6,002 bases of DNA from Candidatus Altimarinota bacterium (GTDB lineage Bacteria; Patescibacteriota; Gracilibacteria; BD1-5; UBA6164): contig JAMOTX010000061.1 in the NCBI GenBank assembly GCA_027062145.1, positions 1-6,002 of the forward strand, read 5' to 3'. This document shows positions 1 to 6,002 of this stretch, piece after piece. Every line of letters begins with the position of its first letter. Position 1 is the first letter of the stretch. The notes under the pieces are model-generated. The model ran no database searches. It saw only the letters and a list, made by a program, of their open reading frames with translations, and was not told where the DNA came from. A program made the position numbers and the translations under genes.

Positions 1-897
1 TGTTTTTAAATCTCATTTAGAATTAATTTTAAATTCGTGATGAACAAAAGTATTTCTGATTCAAGTAGCTTTTATAGTTCAATTTATAAAAGTTTTTAAT
101 CTTTTTCATTTAAATTCTCATTCAGTTTTTTCTGTAGCTATTCTAGCTATATTACAATAATCATCTACTTTTACATCTATTCATAATCTAACCTTCACTG
201 GTTTTGATACACGTATTTCTCATTCACTACTTACAAAGTAATCTATTGAATATAATTTTCAATTAATAAATTCTTCAACTATCAATTCTTTTGAATCAAC
301 TCATCTAGATTTCAATCTATCATGGAAGTCATTATAATTACTAATATATTCATCGAATTCATTTTTATTTAATATTTTAGCAACTCAAGAACTTTGAACT
401 CAATCAACTGGTTTTATTATAAAAGGATATCAAACTTTTTCTTCTATATCTTTTATATCTAATTTTTCAGGTGTTCATTTAATAAATTTTATTCATAATT
501 CAGGATTGTGTTCTTGAATTAATTCTCTTTGTAAAAATTTATCCCTAAAAATATCAGGATTATCAGACATTGGTCTTCAAATAACCTCTTTTAAATCATT
601 AACAGTATTAACAAGTAATTCCAAAGGTGTATCAATAAAAACAATTTCATTTTCCTTTCAAAGTTCTAATACTTGTTCTTTTAAATCGTCTTTGTTTGAA
701 TAATTTTTACATAAAATATGAAATTTTTCTAATTTTGATATTAGAGCATCAAATTTTATAACATCTCATTTATAAAATAAGACATTTTTTATTTCGTATT
801 TTTCACTTAATTCCTCCATTGCATCAATTTCAGCATTAAAGGCATCACTTTCCATTCTAGCTTTCGTCAATATATGAACTATAGCTTTATTATGCAT
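1..897 (-). CDS. ATP-grasp domain ligase, 3'-truncated by window edge (UGA=Gly)
   Basis: With TGA read as Gly this gives 299 uninterrupted codons from ATG at 897 (MHNKAIVHILTKARMESDAF) to the window edge; an in-frame TAA lies a few codons upstream, so this is the first possible ATG. The layout is that of stand-alone ATP-grasp ligases (carboxylate plus amine or thiol ligation via an acyl-phosphate). An N-terminal pre-ATP-grasp part occupies about residues 1-110, then come the RDK motif (118-120) and the nucleotide-binding segment YPFIIKPVDGVQSSGV (157-172), with the conserved Lys and a Gly/Ser loop. The hinge acidic segment LIVEEFINGK follows (205-214), then HHEFK (286-290) leading towards the metal-binding acidic residues, which lie outside the window. 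The closest flavour is the amino-acid ligase / carbamoyl-phosphate-synthase-like ATP-grasp group; the substrate cannot be told. All 17 glycines are TGA. No Shine-Dalgarno is seen. Family call is secure; specific function unknown. Confidence 0.88.
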
Positions 898-1030
898 TGA
901 TAATTTTTAACATTTAAATGAAACACAACTATAAATAATTACTTTCCTATTTAACCTATTTATTGCATGCTTTTAACATGAGGCCCGCATTATAAAAATA
1001 ATATTTTTCTAAGCAAGTTTTTATAGTTAA
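898..1030. other. Non-coding gap between rsmA and the ATP-grasp gene
   Basis: No ORF is supported on either strand. The gap contains a weak A/T hairpin just after rsmA (994-1008) and a short G+C-rich patch (about 964-989) with the palindrome GCATGC and the run GAGGCCCGC, which stands out from the surrounding AT-rich DNA. A poor promoter-like pair for the downstream ATP-grasp gene can be drawn on the minus strand: GTTAAA at 955-950, a 16-nt spacer and TATAGT at 933-928. Such matches are common by chance at this base composition. Confidence 0.6.
994..1008 (-). terminator. Possible weak hairpin downstream of rsmA
   Basis: The 15-nt sequence AAAAATAATATTTTT is an inverted repeat with a 6-bp stem and a 3-nt loop, about 23 nt past the rsmA stop codon. 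The stem is purely A/T and there is no strong U-tract beyond it on the minus strand. It could slow or end transcription, or be chance in AT-rich DNA. Confidence 0.2.
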
Positions 1031-1846
1031 TTAAATGTTAATTTTTTTAACTAATTCGCACCACTCTCCCACACTTAAATCTTCTCATCTAACTGTTTTT
1101 TCGATTCACAATTCATTAAAAACTTGTATAATATAATCTTTTTCAAATCATCCGTTAGTAAAATTTTTAACTAACATTTTTCTAGTTGCTGCAAATCATA
1201 TTTTAATCAATTTAAAAAATTTATCATCATCTATTTCTTCAAATTTATTATTATATTTAAATAATAAAACTGCTGAATCAATTTTTGGTGATGGTACAAA
1301 AAAATCTTTAGGTACATCTTGTTCATAAGTTACATCTGATTTTTTTTCAATAAACAAACTTAATACAGATGATTTATTTTTAAAATTCAACATTATTTTT
1401 TCAGCAACTTCTTGTTGCATCAAAATAACCATAGTTTCTGGTTTATTTTCTACATTATATAAAAAATGTCTTAAAATAGGTGATGTTATATAATAAGGAA
1501 TATTTGCTATAACTGAATATTCTTTATCTTGAGGTTCATATTTAAGTATATCTTTTCTATTTACCGTAAAATCAATATTTTCTAAATCAAAATCATCGTT
1601 TTCTACTCTATCATTTAATATTTCTATCATATCTGGGTCAAGCTCTACTAAATTTAAAGATTTAGGGTTTAACTCAACTAATTTTTCAGTCAAAGCTCCA
1701 TAACCAGGTCATACTTCTATAATATTTTTTCATTCTACGTCTGTAATATTAGCAATTTTAGTAATTGCTTTATCATTAACTAAAAAGTTTTGTCATAAAC
1801 CTTTTTTAGCCTTTATTTTATATTTTTTTAGTATTTCTAAACTCAT
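1031..1846 (-). CDS. rsmA: 16S rRNA (adenine1518-N6/adenine1519-N6)-dimethyltransferase RsmA/KsgA
   Basis: With TGA as Gly this is a complete 271-residue protein, the usual RsmA length, from ATG at 1846 to TAA at 1033-1031. RsmA (KsgA) uses S-adenosylmethionine to dimethylate two adjacent adenines near the 3' end of 16S rRNA during 30S maturation. Visible signatures in order: KKGLGQNFL (15-22), SAM-binding EVGPGYGALTE (44-54), the acidic ELD end of strand 2 (68-70), KDI (98-100), the catalytic motif NIPYYITSPIL (115-125), PSPKIDSAV, and the C-terminal RKMLVKN and ELGIEKTVRGEDLSVGEWC segments typical of the family. Several TGAs hit invariant glycines; read as stops they would cut the gene into fragments. 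An in-frame TAA just upstream fixes the start. The only SD-like run (AAAGGAGA, 1880-1873) is 26 nt upstream, too far, and is also coding for the neighbour's C-terminus. The upstream gene ends 9 bases away, suggesting one transcript. Confidence 0.96.
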
Positions 1847-1855
1847 ATTTTTTTA

Positions 1856-4800
1856 TTATTTAATATTTTTAATCTCCTTTTTAATAATTTCATCTAAATA
1901 GTTAATTACTATAATAATAGTATAATTATTTTTGTATTTATTCTTAATCTTTTTTATTTTTCAACTTAATAAAATTAACCTTTTTCTATAATTTTTATTT
2001 GAACTAGATTGATTTTTTATTTTTAATAAAAAATTATTAATTTTATCATCTAAAGTATTAGTTATATTAGTACTTTTATTCGTGTTTGTATTAATATTAG
2101 TACTTTTATTCGTGTTTGTATTAATATTAGTACTTTTATTCGTGTTTGTATTAATATTAGTACTTTTACCTTTACTTGTACTTTTAATTAATTCACCATT
2201 TACTTTATATTTAGTTATTTGCCAAGATAATTTAGCTTTTGTAGTATTAGGAGTTCCATATTCAGTTCAAAATTCCCAATCTTCTAAATATAATTTATTA
2301 ATTTGTGGAACATATTTTTCTGCTACTTTTGTAAAATCTAAAATATCAAATTTTATATTAATATTTTTAAAATCCTTATAATTATCTGGAATGAAAGTTA
2401 TAAAATCCCATCAAATACTAGCTTTATAAATAGTAAATCTAATATTTTTCACTTTTCAATCCATTTCTACTGGTATAATACTATTTCATACTTTTACTCA
2501 AGCAGCATTTTGAATATTTTTATACCACATAATCATCATTTCAACTTCTCACTTTCATACACCTGATTTTTGAAATTGATTTTTTGTAAACCATCATTCC
2601 ATTGCAAAATTTGAAGATAAATTAATATCATGTTCAAATTTCCAACTAGATTCTACTTTTAAAGATTTTAATTTATCTAACTTTATAGGTAATTTTGAGC
2701 CTCCATCTACATAATTTCCATTCCATGGTTTATTACCAATATAAACTTCAGGATAAGCTAAAACATATCACTTAGTATCAATTTGCTTTATATTATTTAA
2801 ATCTTGCAAATAAGTAATAATTCAAGAATTATCATCATAATACATATTAGAATAACCAACTGAAGGATATTTTATATTCCAAGGATCATTTTCTAAAATA
2901 ATACTTGAATTTTTATAAATTCCATAATTTTTCTTTGGATAAGATATAACTAAATCTCATATAGGTTTAAAACTAGTATCTACATCTATATTTGTATTAG
3001 TTGTTGTTGTATTTGTATTAGTTGTTGTTGTATTTGTAAATAATTCTTTAAATTTAACTATAATATTCCATGGTCATTTTGAGTCTTTACTATCATAAAT
3101 TCCTGCTTTAAAATAATTTTTAGTTTCAGGCCAATATGAAATATCTTTGTTTACATAAATTTTTCAATCTTTTTTAATAATTAAATTATTATTTCAAGCA
3201 TAAATATCAAAATTATGAAAAGAATTATCAACCTCTCATAAATCATACCGATTTGTTCTTGATCAACTATCATTTGTATTTATTCTTACAACAGCCCAAA
3301 TATGATTTTGTTTTCATTTTCTTTCTTTTTCAATAACCATTCTTAAAAGTGGATGAACTTCTGAATGTATTTGTAAAAATGTATATTCCAAAGCTTTTTC
3401 TGATTTTTGAAGTTTAACATTTGCAGATAAATGATAAATTTTATTTGTATCTATTTCCCATCATTTATCTTGTCAATCTATTCATTGTCTAAGTTCATTT
3501 CTTATTTTTCAATCTCATACTTTCTTATCTAAAACAAAAGTTATATTTCAATTTTTATCAGCATAGAAAAAATCTGATTTATAACTATTAAACTTTCAAT
3601 ATTTTACAACTTTTGTATGAGAATCAGGATATGTTAATTTACTAATATCTAATATAGAATGAAATTTTGAGAAATTATATGGAAAATAATTTTTTTCTAT
3701 ATTACTAAAATTATTACTTTGTAAATACTTACTTAAACTATCCCAAGGATTTCAATCTTTTCAATCATCAGTAAAATACTGAATATAATTTGAATATTTA
3801 TTTGATAAATCTTTATATTGAGAATCAGAACAATTATATCATAAATAAGATATTTTATAATTCTCATAATTATTTAACCAAGAAGGTTTTGAATATGAAG
3901 AAAAATCTGAACAAGGATTTTCATAAGAAACTATATTATCTGCTATATCAAAATATCACTTATCTGGCGTAGTTCAAGGATTTAAAACAACAATTAAATT
4001 TTCATTTTTAGATTTAACATAATTATAAATTTCTTTATAAAAAGATAATTTATCAGTAGAATTTGATACTTCATCAAAGAAAAATCCATTTATATTTGAA
4101 TAATATTTTAACCAAGAATCAATTTTCTCTTTAATTATACTTAAATCTCTCTTTCAATATTTTGTATAAATATATCAAATAGCTAAATTATTATTTCTAT
4201 GAGTCTTATTTATTTCATCAGTAAAAACATCTTCTCTTTCAGCAAAATCTCAATTTCATGGATTAATAATAACTATAGCATTATTAATACTTGAAAGTTT
4301 CATATTTAAATCATAATTCCACCAATAAGCAGGAATTAAATATTTATAATTAGAAAGATTTATTTTTTTATAATTTATACTGTTTGAAGTATTATTTGAA
4401 GTATTGTTTGAAGTATTGTTTGAAGTATTAATATTATTATTTCAAAATTTTATACTTTTATCATCCAAAATTATTTCTTCTATATTTTTTAAAGTAATAT
4501 TTCACAATAACCGTTCATAATCTCAAGAATGTTTTATTCTACAAGTATTTTTACAATTTCAGTCTATATATAAATCACTACCATCTAAATTTTTTATATA
4601 AATTTTATCATATCAATTTCATCAATCTATTAAAGTATTCATCAATTGAACTTTATGAAAAGTATGATAAAAAGAATCATTTCAATCTCAAAGATTAATA
4701 ATTAATTTCTTTTCTTTAGTATTTCTTGATATATAAACTTTATCATCTCATTTTAAAGTATTAATTATATTTCATTGCATCCAATAATTATCACAAGAAT

Positions 4801-4957
4801 AAATATCATCTGATTCTGATAAACTATAATTATCATTTAAATAAAGATTATGTTTAAATTTAATATCATTTCAAGAAGTGATACATGAATATTCATTAGC
4901 ATGTACTGGCATTAATACAACAAAAAAGAAAAATATAATATAAATAATTTTAATCAT
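1856..4957 (-). CDS. Secreted multimodular polysaccharide-degrading protein: RTX-like / spherulin-4 (GH135-like) / PL7 / GH12
   Basis: One 1033-residue reading frame with TGA as Gly (about 46 TGA and 13 GGN glycine codons by hand count), from ATG at 4957 to TAA at 1858-1856. Order of parts: signal peptide 1-20 (cleavage after VHA); RTX-like Gly/Asp segment about 68-124; (NNTS)n linker about 176-192; spherulin-4 domain about 203-400; PL7 alginate-lyase-type domain about 432-640; Thr/Asn linker 641-656; GH12 domain about 657-922; KSTNINTNTN tandem repeats about 931-963; basic helical tail to 1033. All three enzyme modules keep their expected catalytic residues (D295/E296/E346; R486/E488/R490/Q529/H531/Y621; E806/E899). 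No internal TAA or TAG breaks the frame. It is exported, and probably held at the surface or released. The six cysteines lie in the N-terminal and spherulin parts. Domain identities are by motif recognition and the combined architecture is unfamiliar to me. Substrates are inferred from families only. Confidence 0.93.
1859..2068 (-). other. Basic, helix-prone C-terminal tail (residues about 964-1033)
   Basis: After the repeat linker the last 70 residues are rich in Lys, Ile, Leu and Asn, for example KINNFLLKIKN, LSGKIKKIKNKYKNN and YLDEIIKKEIKNIK, with amphipathic helical spacing. There is no LPXTG motif and no clear transmembrane anchor. Its place after a low-complexity linker suggests a surface-retention or sorting module, but the function is not established by sequence alone. 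Confidence 0.5.
2071..2168 (-). repeat. 30-bp in-frame tandem repeat, three perfect copies plus part
   Basis: Three base-for-base identical 30-bp units lie at 2071-2100, 2101-2130 and 2131-2160, followed by an 8-base partial unit (2161-2168). On the minus strand each unit encodes the 10-residue KSTNINTNTN, forming the linker between GH12 and the C-terminal tail. The unit is a multiple of three, so copy-number change would keep the frame. Perfect identity suggests recent expansion. Confidence 0.97.
2192..2989 (-). other. GH12 endo-beta-glucanase domain (residues about 657-922)
   Basis: The domain resembles, from memory, the extracellular Thermotoga Cel12 endoglucanases: LAYPEVYIGNKPW, then SKLP, NLSSNFAMEGWFT, EVEMMIMWY (804-812), IYKASIGWDF, and near the end DWEFGTEYGTP (893-903). 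The nucleophile Glu in the family's E-x-M-x-W motif is E806. The acid/base Glu in the W-E-x-G-T-E motif is E899. Their 93-residue separation is close to that of known GH12 enzymes. Expected activity is retaining hydrolysis of beta-1,4-glucans such as cellulose, mixed-linkage glucan or xyloglucan. Glycine codons here are about half GGN, unlike the rest of the gene. Confidence 0.9.
2991..3037 (-). repeat. 21-bp in-frame tandem repeat, Thr/Asn linker between PL7 and GH12
   Basis: Two identical 21-bp units (2991-3011 and 3012-3032) plus 5 bases of a third encode TTTTNTN repeats at residues 641-656. This is a flexible Thr/Asn linker separating the lyase from the GH12 domain, typical of multimodular secreted enzymes. 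Confidence 0.95.
3038..3664 (-). other. PL7-type alginate lyase domain (residues about 432-640)
   Basis: Three conserved patches of the alginate lyase 2 jelly-roll fold appear in the right order. They are IRNELRQ (485-491, family R-x-E-L-R), LQIHSE (528-533, family QIH) and YFKAGIYDS (615-623, family YFKAGxY). R486, E488, R490, Q529, H531 and Y621 match the substrate-binding and catalytic set (Gln/His/Tyr elimination machinery). The length of about 210 residues fits a single PL7-like domain. Related lyase families share the fold, so alginate as the true substrate is an inference. Confidence 0.8.
3758..4351 (-). other. Spherulin-4 / GH135-like glycoside hydrolase domain (residues about 203-400)
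   Basis: The segment starts with YLIPAYWW (206-213) and shows VIINPGNGD (229-237), the GYIYTKYGKR strand (261-270), INGFFFDE (289-296), a second NPG in VVLNPGTTP (323-331) and NIVSYENP (341-348). This is the ordered motif set of the spherulin-4 TIM-barrel family, which includes the fungal Sph3 enzymes (GH135) that cleave galactosaminogalactan. The acidic residues used by Sph3, an Asp-Glu pair and a later Glu, correspond to D295, E296 and E346 here. Two cysteines (349, 376) could pair. Activity on galactosamine-containing polymers is inferred from the family. Confidence 0.85.
4383..4430 (-). repeat. 12-bp in-frame tandem repeat, (NNTS)n linker
   Basis: Four 12-bp units (TTTGAAGTATTA/G on the plus strand) at 4383-4394, 4395-4406, 4407-4418 and 4419-4430 differ only at the last base. 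They encode Asn-Asn-Thr-Ser repeats (residues about 176-192), linking the RTX-like segment to the spherulin-4 domain. The first and last copies share A at that base and the middle two share G. Confidence 0.95.
4586..4756 (-). other. RTX-like Gly/Asp-rich calcium-binding-type segment (residues about 68-124)
   Basis: Residues 88-96 (NLGDGNDSF) and 110-121 (IDGGNGYDKIYI), preceded by TLKGDDKVYIS (67-77), follow the G-G-x-G-x-D-x-hydrophobic pattern of haemolysin-type calcium-binding repeats. The repeats are few and degenerate. They sit at the N-terminus, before the catalytic modules, whereas classical RTX repeats precede a C-terminal type I secretion signal. With a Sec signal peptide present, a role in calcium-dependent folding or surface contact is more likely than type I export. 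Confidence 0.55.
4898..4957 (-). other. Signal peptide of the multimodular enzyme (residues 1-20)
   Basis: Residues 1-20 begin with M-I-K, followed by a hydrophobic core of Ile, Phe and Val and a P-V-H-A end, giving a small-residue signal peptidase I site before Asn21. This implies Sec export. No lipobox cysteine is at the cleavage point; the first Cys is residue 25. Confidence 0.85.
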
Positions 4958-4971
4958 ATAATAAAATTAAT

Positions 4972-5023
4972 AAATAAAGATATATTTTATGGTATATAAA
5001 TAAAGATATATTTTATAATATAT
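4972..5023. repeat. 26-bp direct tandem repeat in the divergent promoter region
   Basis: Two adjacent copies, 4972-4997 and 4998-5023, begin AAATAAAGATATATTTTAT and differ at only two bases (GG versus AA). They lie 15-66 bases upstream of the enzyme start codon. They may be a duplicated regulatory site or a simple slippage product. Confidence 0.9.
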
Positions 5024-5068
5024 AAATATTTAAGTAAAGCTAATTATTTTTTAAATAACAATTATTAT

Positions 5069-5097
5069 TTGTAAATAGCAAAATTTAGAAATATATT
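5069..5097 (+). promoter_or_regulatory. Candidate sigma-70-type promoter for the LVIVD gene
   Basis: TTGTAA (5069-5074) and TATATT (5092-5097) are separated by 17 nt, giving a predicted start of transcription near 5104 and a leader of about 40 nt. Such matches are frequent in DNA this AT-rich, so the call is tentative. Confidence 0.25.
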
Positions 5098-5143
5098 TCA
5101 AAACATGATAATATAAATATATATATTATATTATGTATAAAAA

Positions 5144-6002
5144 ATGCGTAAAATTACAGCAAAATTACTTATATTTTTATTAATTATAAAAATAATAACT
5201 CCAATATTAAATATTGGAGTTGTTTTTGCTGTAACAAATACTTGGGATTTTGATACGTCAAGTAATTATACTTTAAGTGATACTAATACAAATCATATTA
5301 AAATTGAAAACTCTTTAGTTAGATTACCTTACCATTTAGAACACTTATGAGCAATAACAGATACTTCTCTAGATCAAGCTAGAAGAGTAATAATAAAATG
5401 AAACTATGCTTTTGTTAGTGCTTATAATGCTAATAATCTTGTGTCAGTTAATATTTCTGACCATACAAATCCAACAATTAGTGATACTATCTCAGATTGA
5501 GATGATGATTGAAACTGATGAACTATAAATCTAGATTGACCAAGATGACTTACATATACATGAAATTATTTATATGTGACAAGTTATTGATCTGATAATA
5601 TAAATATATTTAACATATCTAATCCTAATAATATTTCATTAGTAAAAGAAATTACAGAAGATGATAATTCTAGTCTAAAACTTAATTGAGCAAATGACGT
5701 TAAAATATACTGAGATCATTTATATATAACAGCATACAGAGATGATGCTTTAAATATATTTGACATATCTGATCCTAGTAATCCTAGTTTTAAAAAAGAA
5801 TTTGATGATTCAACAAAATTAGACTGAATAAATAGAATAAATGTAATTGATAAATATGCATATGCTGTAATGGATAGAAATGATTCATTTGCAGTTATTG
5901 ACCTAACTAATCAAGACGAAGAAGCTTCTTTTTTTGATACTAAACCTTTATCTATTGTATGAGAGGTAAATGATTGAGATGATGGAGCATTATTAGATTG
6001 AG
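5144..6002 (+). CDS. Secreted LVIVD-repeat beta-propeller protein, 3'-truncated by window edge
   Basis: ATG at 5144 opens 286 codons with TGA as Gly, running off the right edge; under the standard code it would stop after 68 codons. Residues 1-29 form a signal peptide: M-R-K, a long Ile/Leu core and a VVFA end. After a WDFDTSSNYTLS segment (34-45) come LVIVD-type blades, each with a Gly, a variable turn, hydrophobic-Tyr strands and a closing N/D-I-S-D/N-P. Blade regions: about 79-110 (GNYAFVSAYNANNLVSVNIS), 131-162 (GNYLYVTSYGSDNINIFNIS), 181-213 (GDHLYITAYRDDALNIFDIS) and 228-258 (DKYAYAVMDRNDSFAVIDLT); a further blade begins at the edge. Such repeats form beta-propellers on exported proteins and serve for binding rather than catalysis, though the ligand is unknown. 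Sixteen of 18 glycines are TGA. The GDDDGNGG run (119-126) could be a loop insertion. It is divergent to the multimodular enzyme gene. Confidence 0.9.

Larger units (their letters stand above)
4958..5143. promoter_or_regulatory. Divergent intergenic region between the multimodular enzyme and the LVIVD protein genes
   Basis: The two start codons point away from each other across 186 bases of almost pure A/T with no supported ORF, so both promoters should lie here. It contains a 26-bp tandem repeat nearer the enzyme gene and several TATAAT-like runs. On the minus strand, TTTACT about 17 nt upstream of TAAAAT (roughly 5036-5014) is a possible promoter for the enzyme gene. No Shine-Dalgarno precedes either ATG. 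Confidence 0.6.

Noticed and set aside
1196..1693. rsmA as a truncated or broken gene
   Set aside because: The apparent ends are TGA codons at glycine positions; reading UGA as Gly restores the full-length protein with the N-terminal GLGQNFL and the C-terminal domain.
1873..1880. Shine-Dalgarno for rsmA
   Set aside because: The spacing to the ATG is 26 nt, far beyond the usual 5-10, and the bases encode Lys-Lys-Glu-Ile near the end of the upstream protein.
2071..2160. CRISPR array
   Set aside because: The 30-bp units are directly abutting with no spacers and are in frame within a coding region.
2082..2381. Plus-strand open frame of about 99 codons, Leu/Val/Phe-rich, starting in the 30-bp repeats
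   Set aside because: It is antisense to the GH12 domain and repeat linker of the large enzyme; the hydrophobic runs are just the complement of Asn/Thr codons.
3790..3972. Plus-strand open frame of about 60 codons
   Set aside because: It lies antisense inside the spherulin-4 domain, is Asn/Tyr/Lys-rich low complexity and has no recognisable motif.
4955..5035. Mobile element or attachment site suggested by the tandem repeat
   Set aside because: No transposase or integrase gene, terminal inverted repeats or tRNA is present nearby; simple tandem duplication explains it.
5144..5350. A 68-residue small secreted protein
   Set aside because: The terminating TGA is a Gly codon here; the frame continues as LVIVD repeats to the window edge.
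1..6002. Mycoplasma-type code (UGA=Trp)
   Set aside because: TGAs fall on invariant glycines (RsmA EVGPG, LGQNFL; ATP-grasp loop; GH12 FGTE; NPG in spherulin-4), and TGG is used at conserved Trp positions.

Overview
The window comes from a very AT-rich bacterium that reads UGA as glycine (genetic code 25). It is therefore almost certainly a member of the candidate phyla Gracilibacteria (BD1-5) or Absconditabacteria (SR1). Every gene here is interrupted by TGA under the standard code. Each becomes one continuous, family-conforming protein when TGA is read as Gly, and the TGAs fall on invariant glycines such as the GxGQNFL and EVGPG motifs of RsmA, the Gly of the ATP-grasp loop and the glycines of the propeller repeats. 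TGG is still used for Trp, and all visible gene ends are TAA.

Layout. Positions 1-897 (minus) hold the first 299 codons of an ATP-grasp ligase whose 3' end lies outside the window. Positions 898-1030 are a non-coding gap. Positions 1031-1846 (minus) are the 16S rRNA dimethyladenosine transferase RsmA/KsgA, complete. Nine bases upstream, 1856-4957 (minus) is one 1033-residue secreted protein. It has a signal peptide, an RTX-like glycine/aspartate-rich segment, an (NNTS)n linker, a spherulin-4 (GH135-like) domain, a PL7-type alginate-lyase domain, a Thr/Asn linker, a GH12 endoglucanase domain, a 10-residue tandem repeat and a basic helical tail. Positions 4958-5143 are a divergent intergenic region with a 26-bp tandem repeat. 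Positions 5144-6002 (plus) hold the start of a secreted LVIVD-repeat beta-propeller protein that runs off the right edge.

How it fits together. The three minus-strand genes point the same way, and the first two are nearly contiguous, so they may be co-transcribed although their functions are unrelated. The large protein is the highlight: three polysaccharide-cleaving modules of unrelated fold with recognisable catalytic residues on one exported chain. By family, their substrates would be galactosamine-containing glycans, alginate-like uronans and beta-1,4-glucans, which are all known microbial biofilm-matrix or cell-surface polymers. A reasonable inference is that a host-dependent, small-genome bacterium uses it to open the matrix or envelope of its host or prey. 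The divergent propeller protein is a second exported protein that may share control from the same intergenic region.
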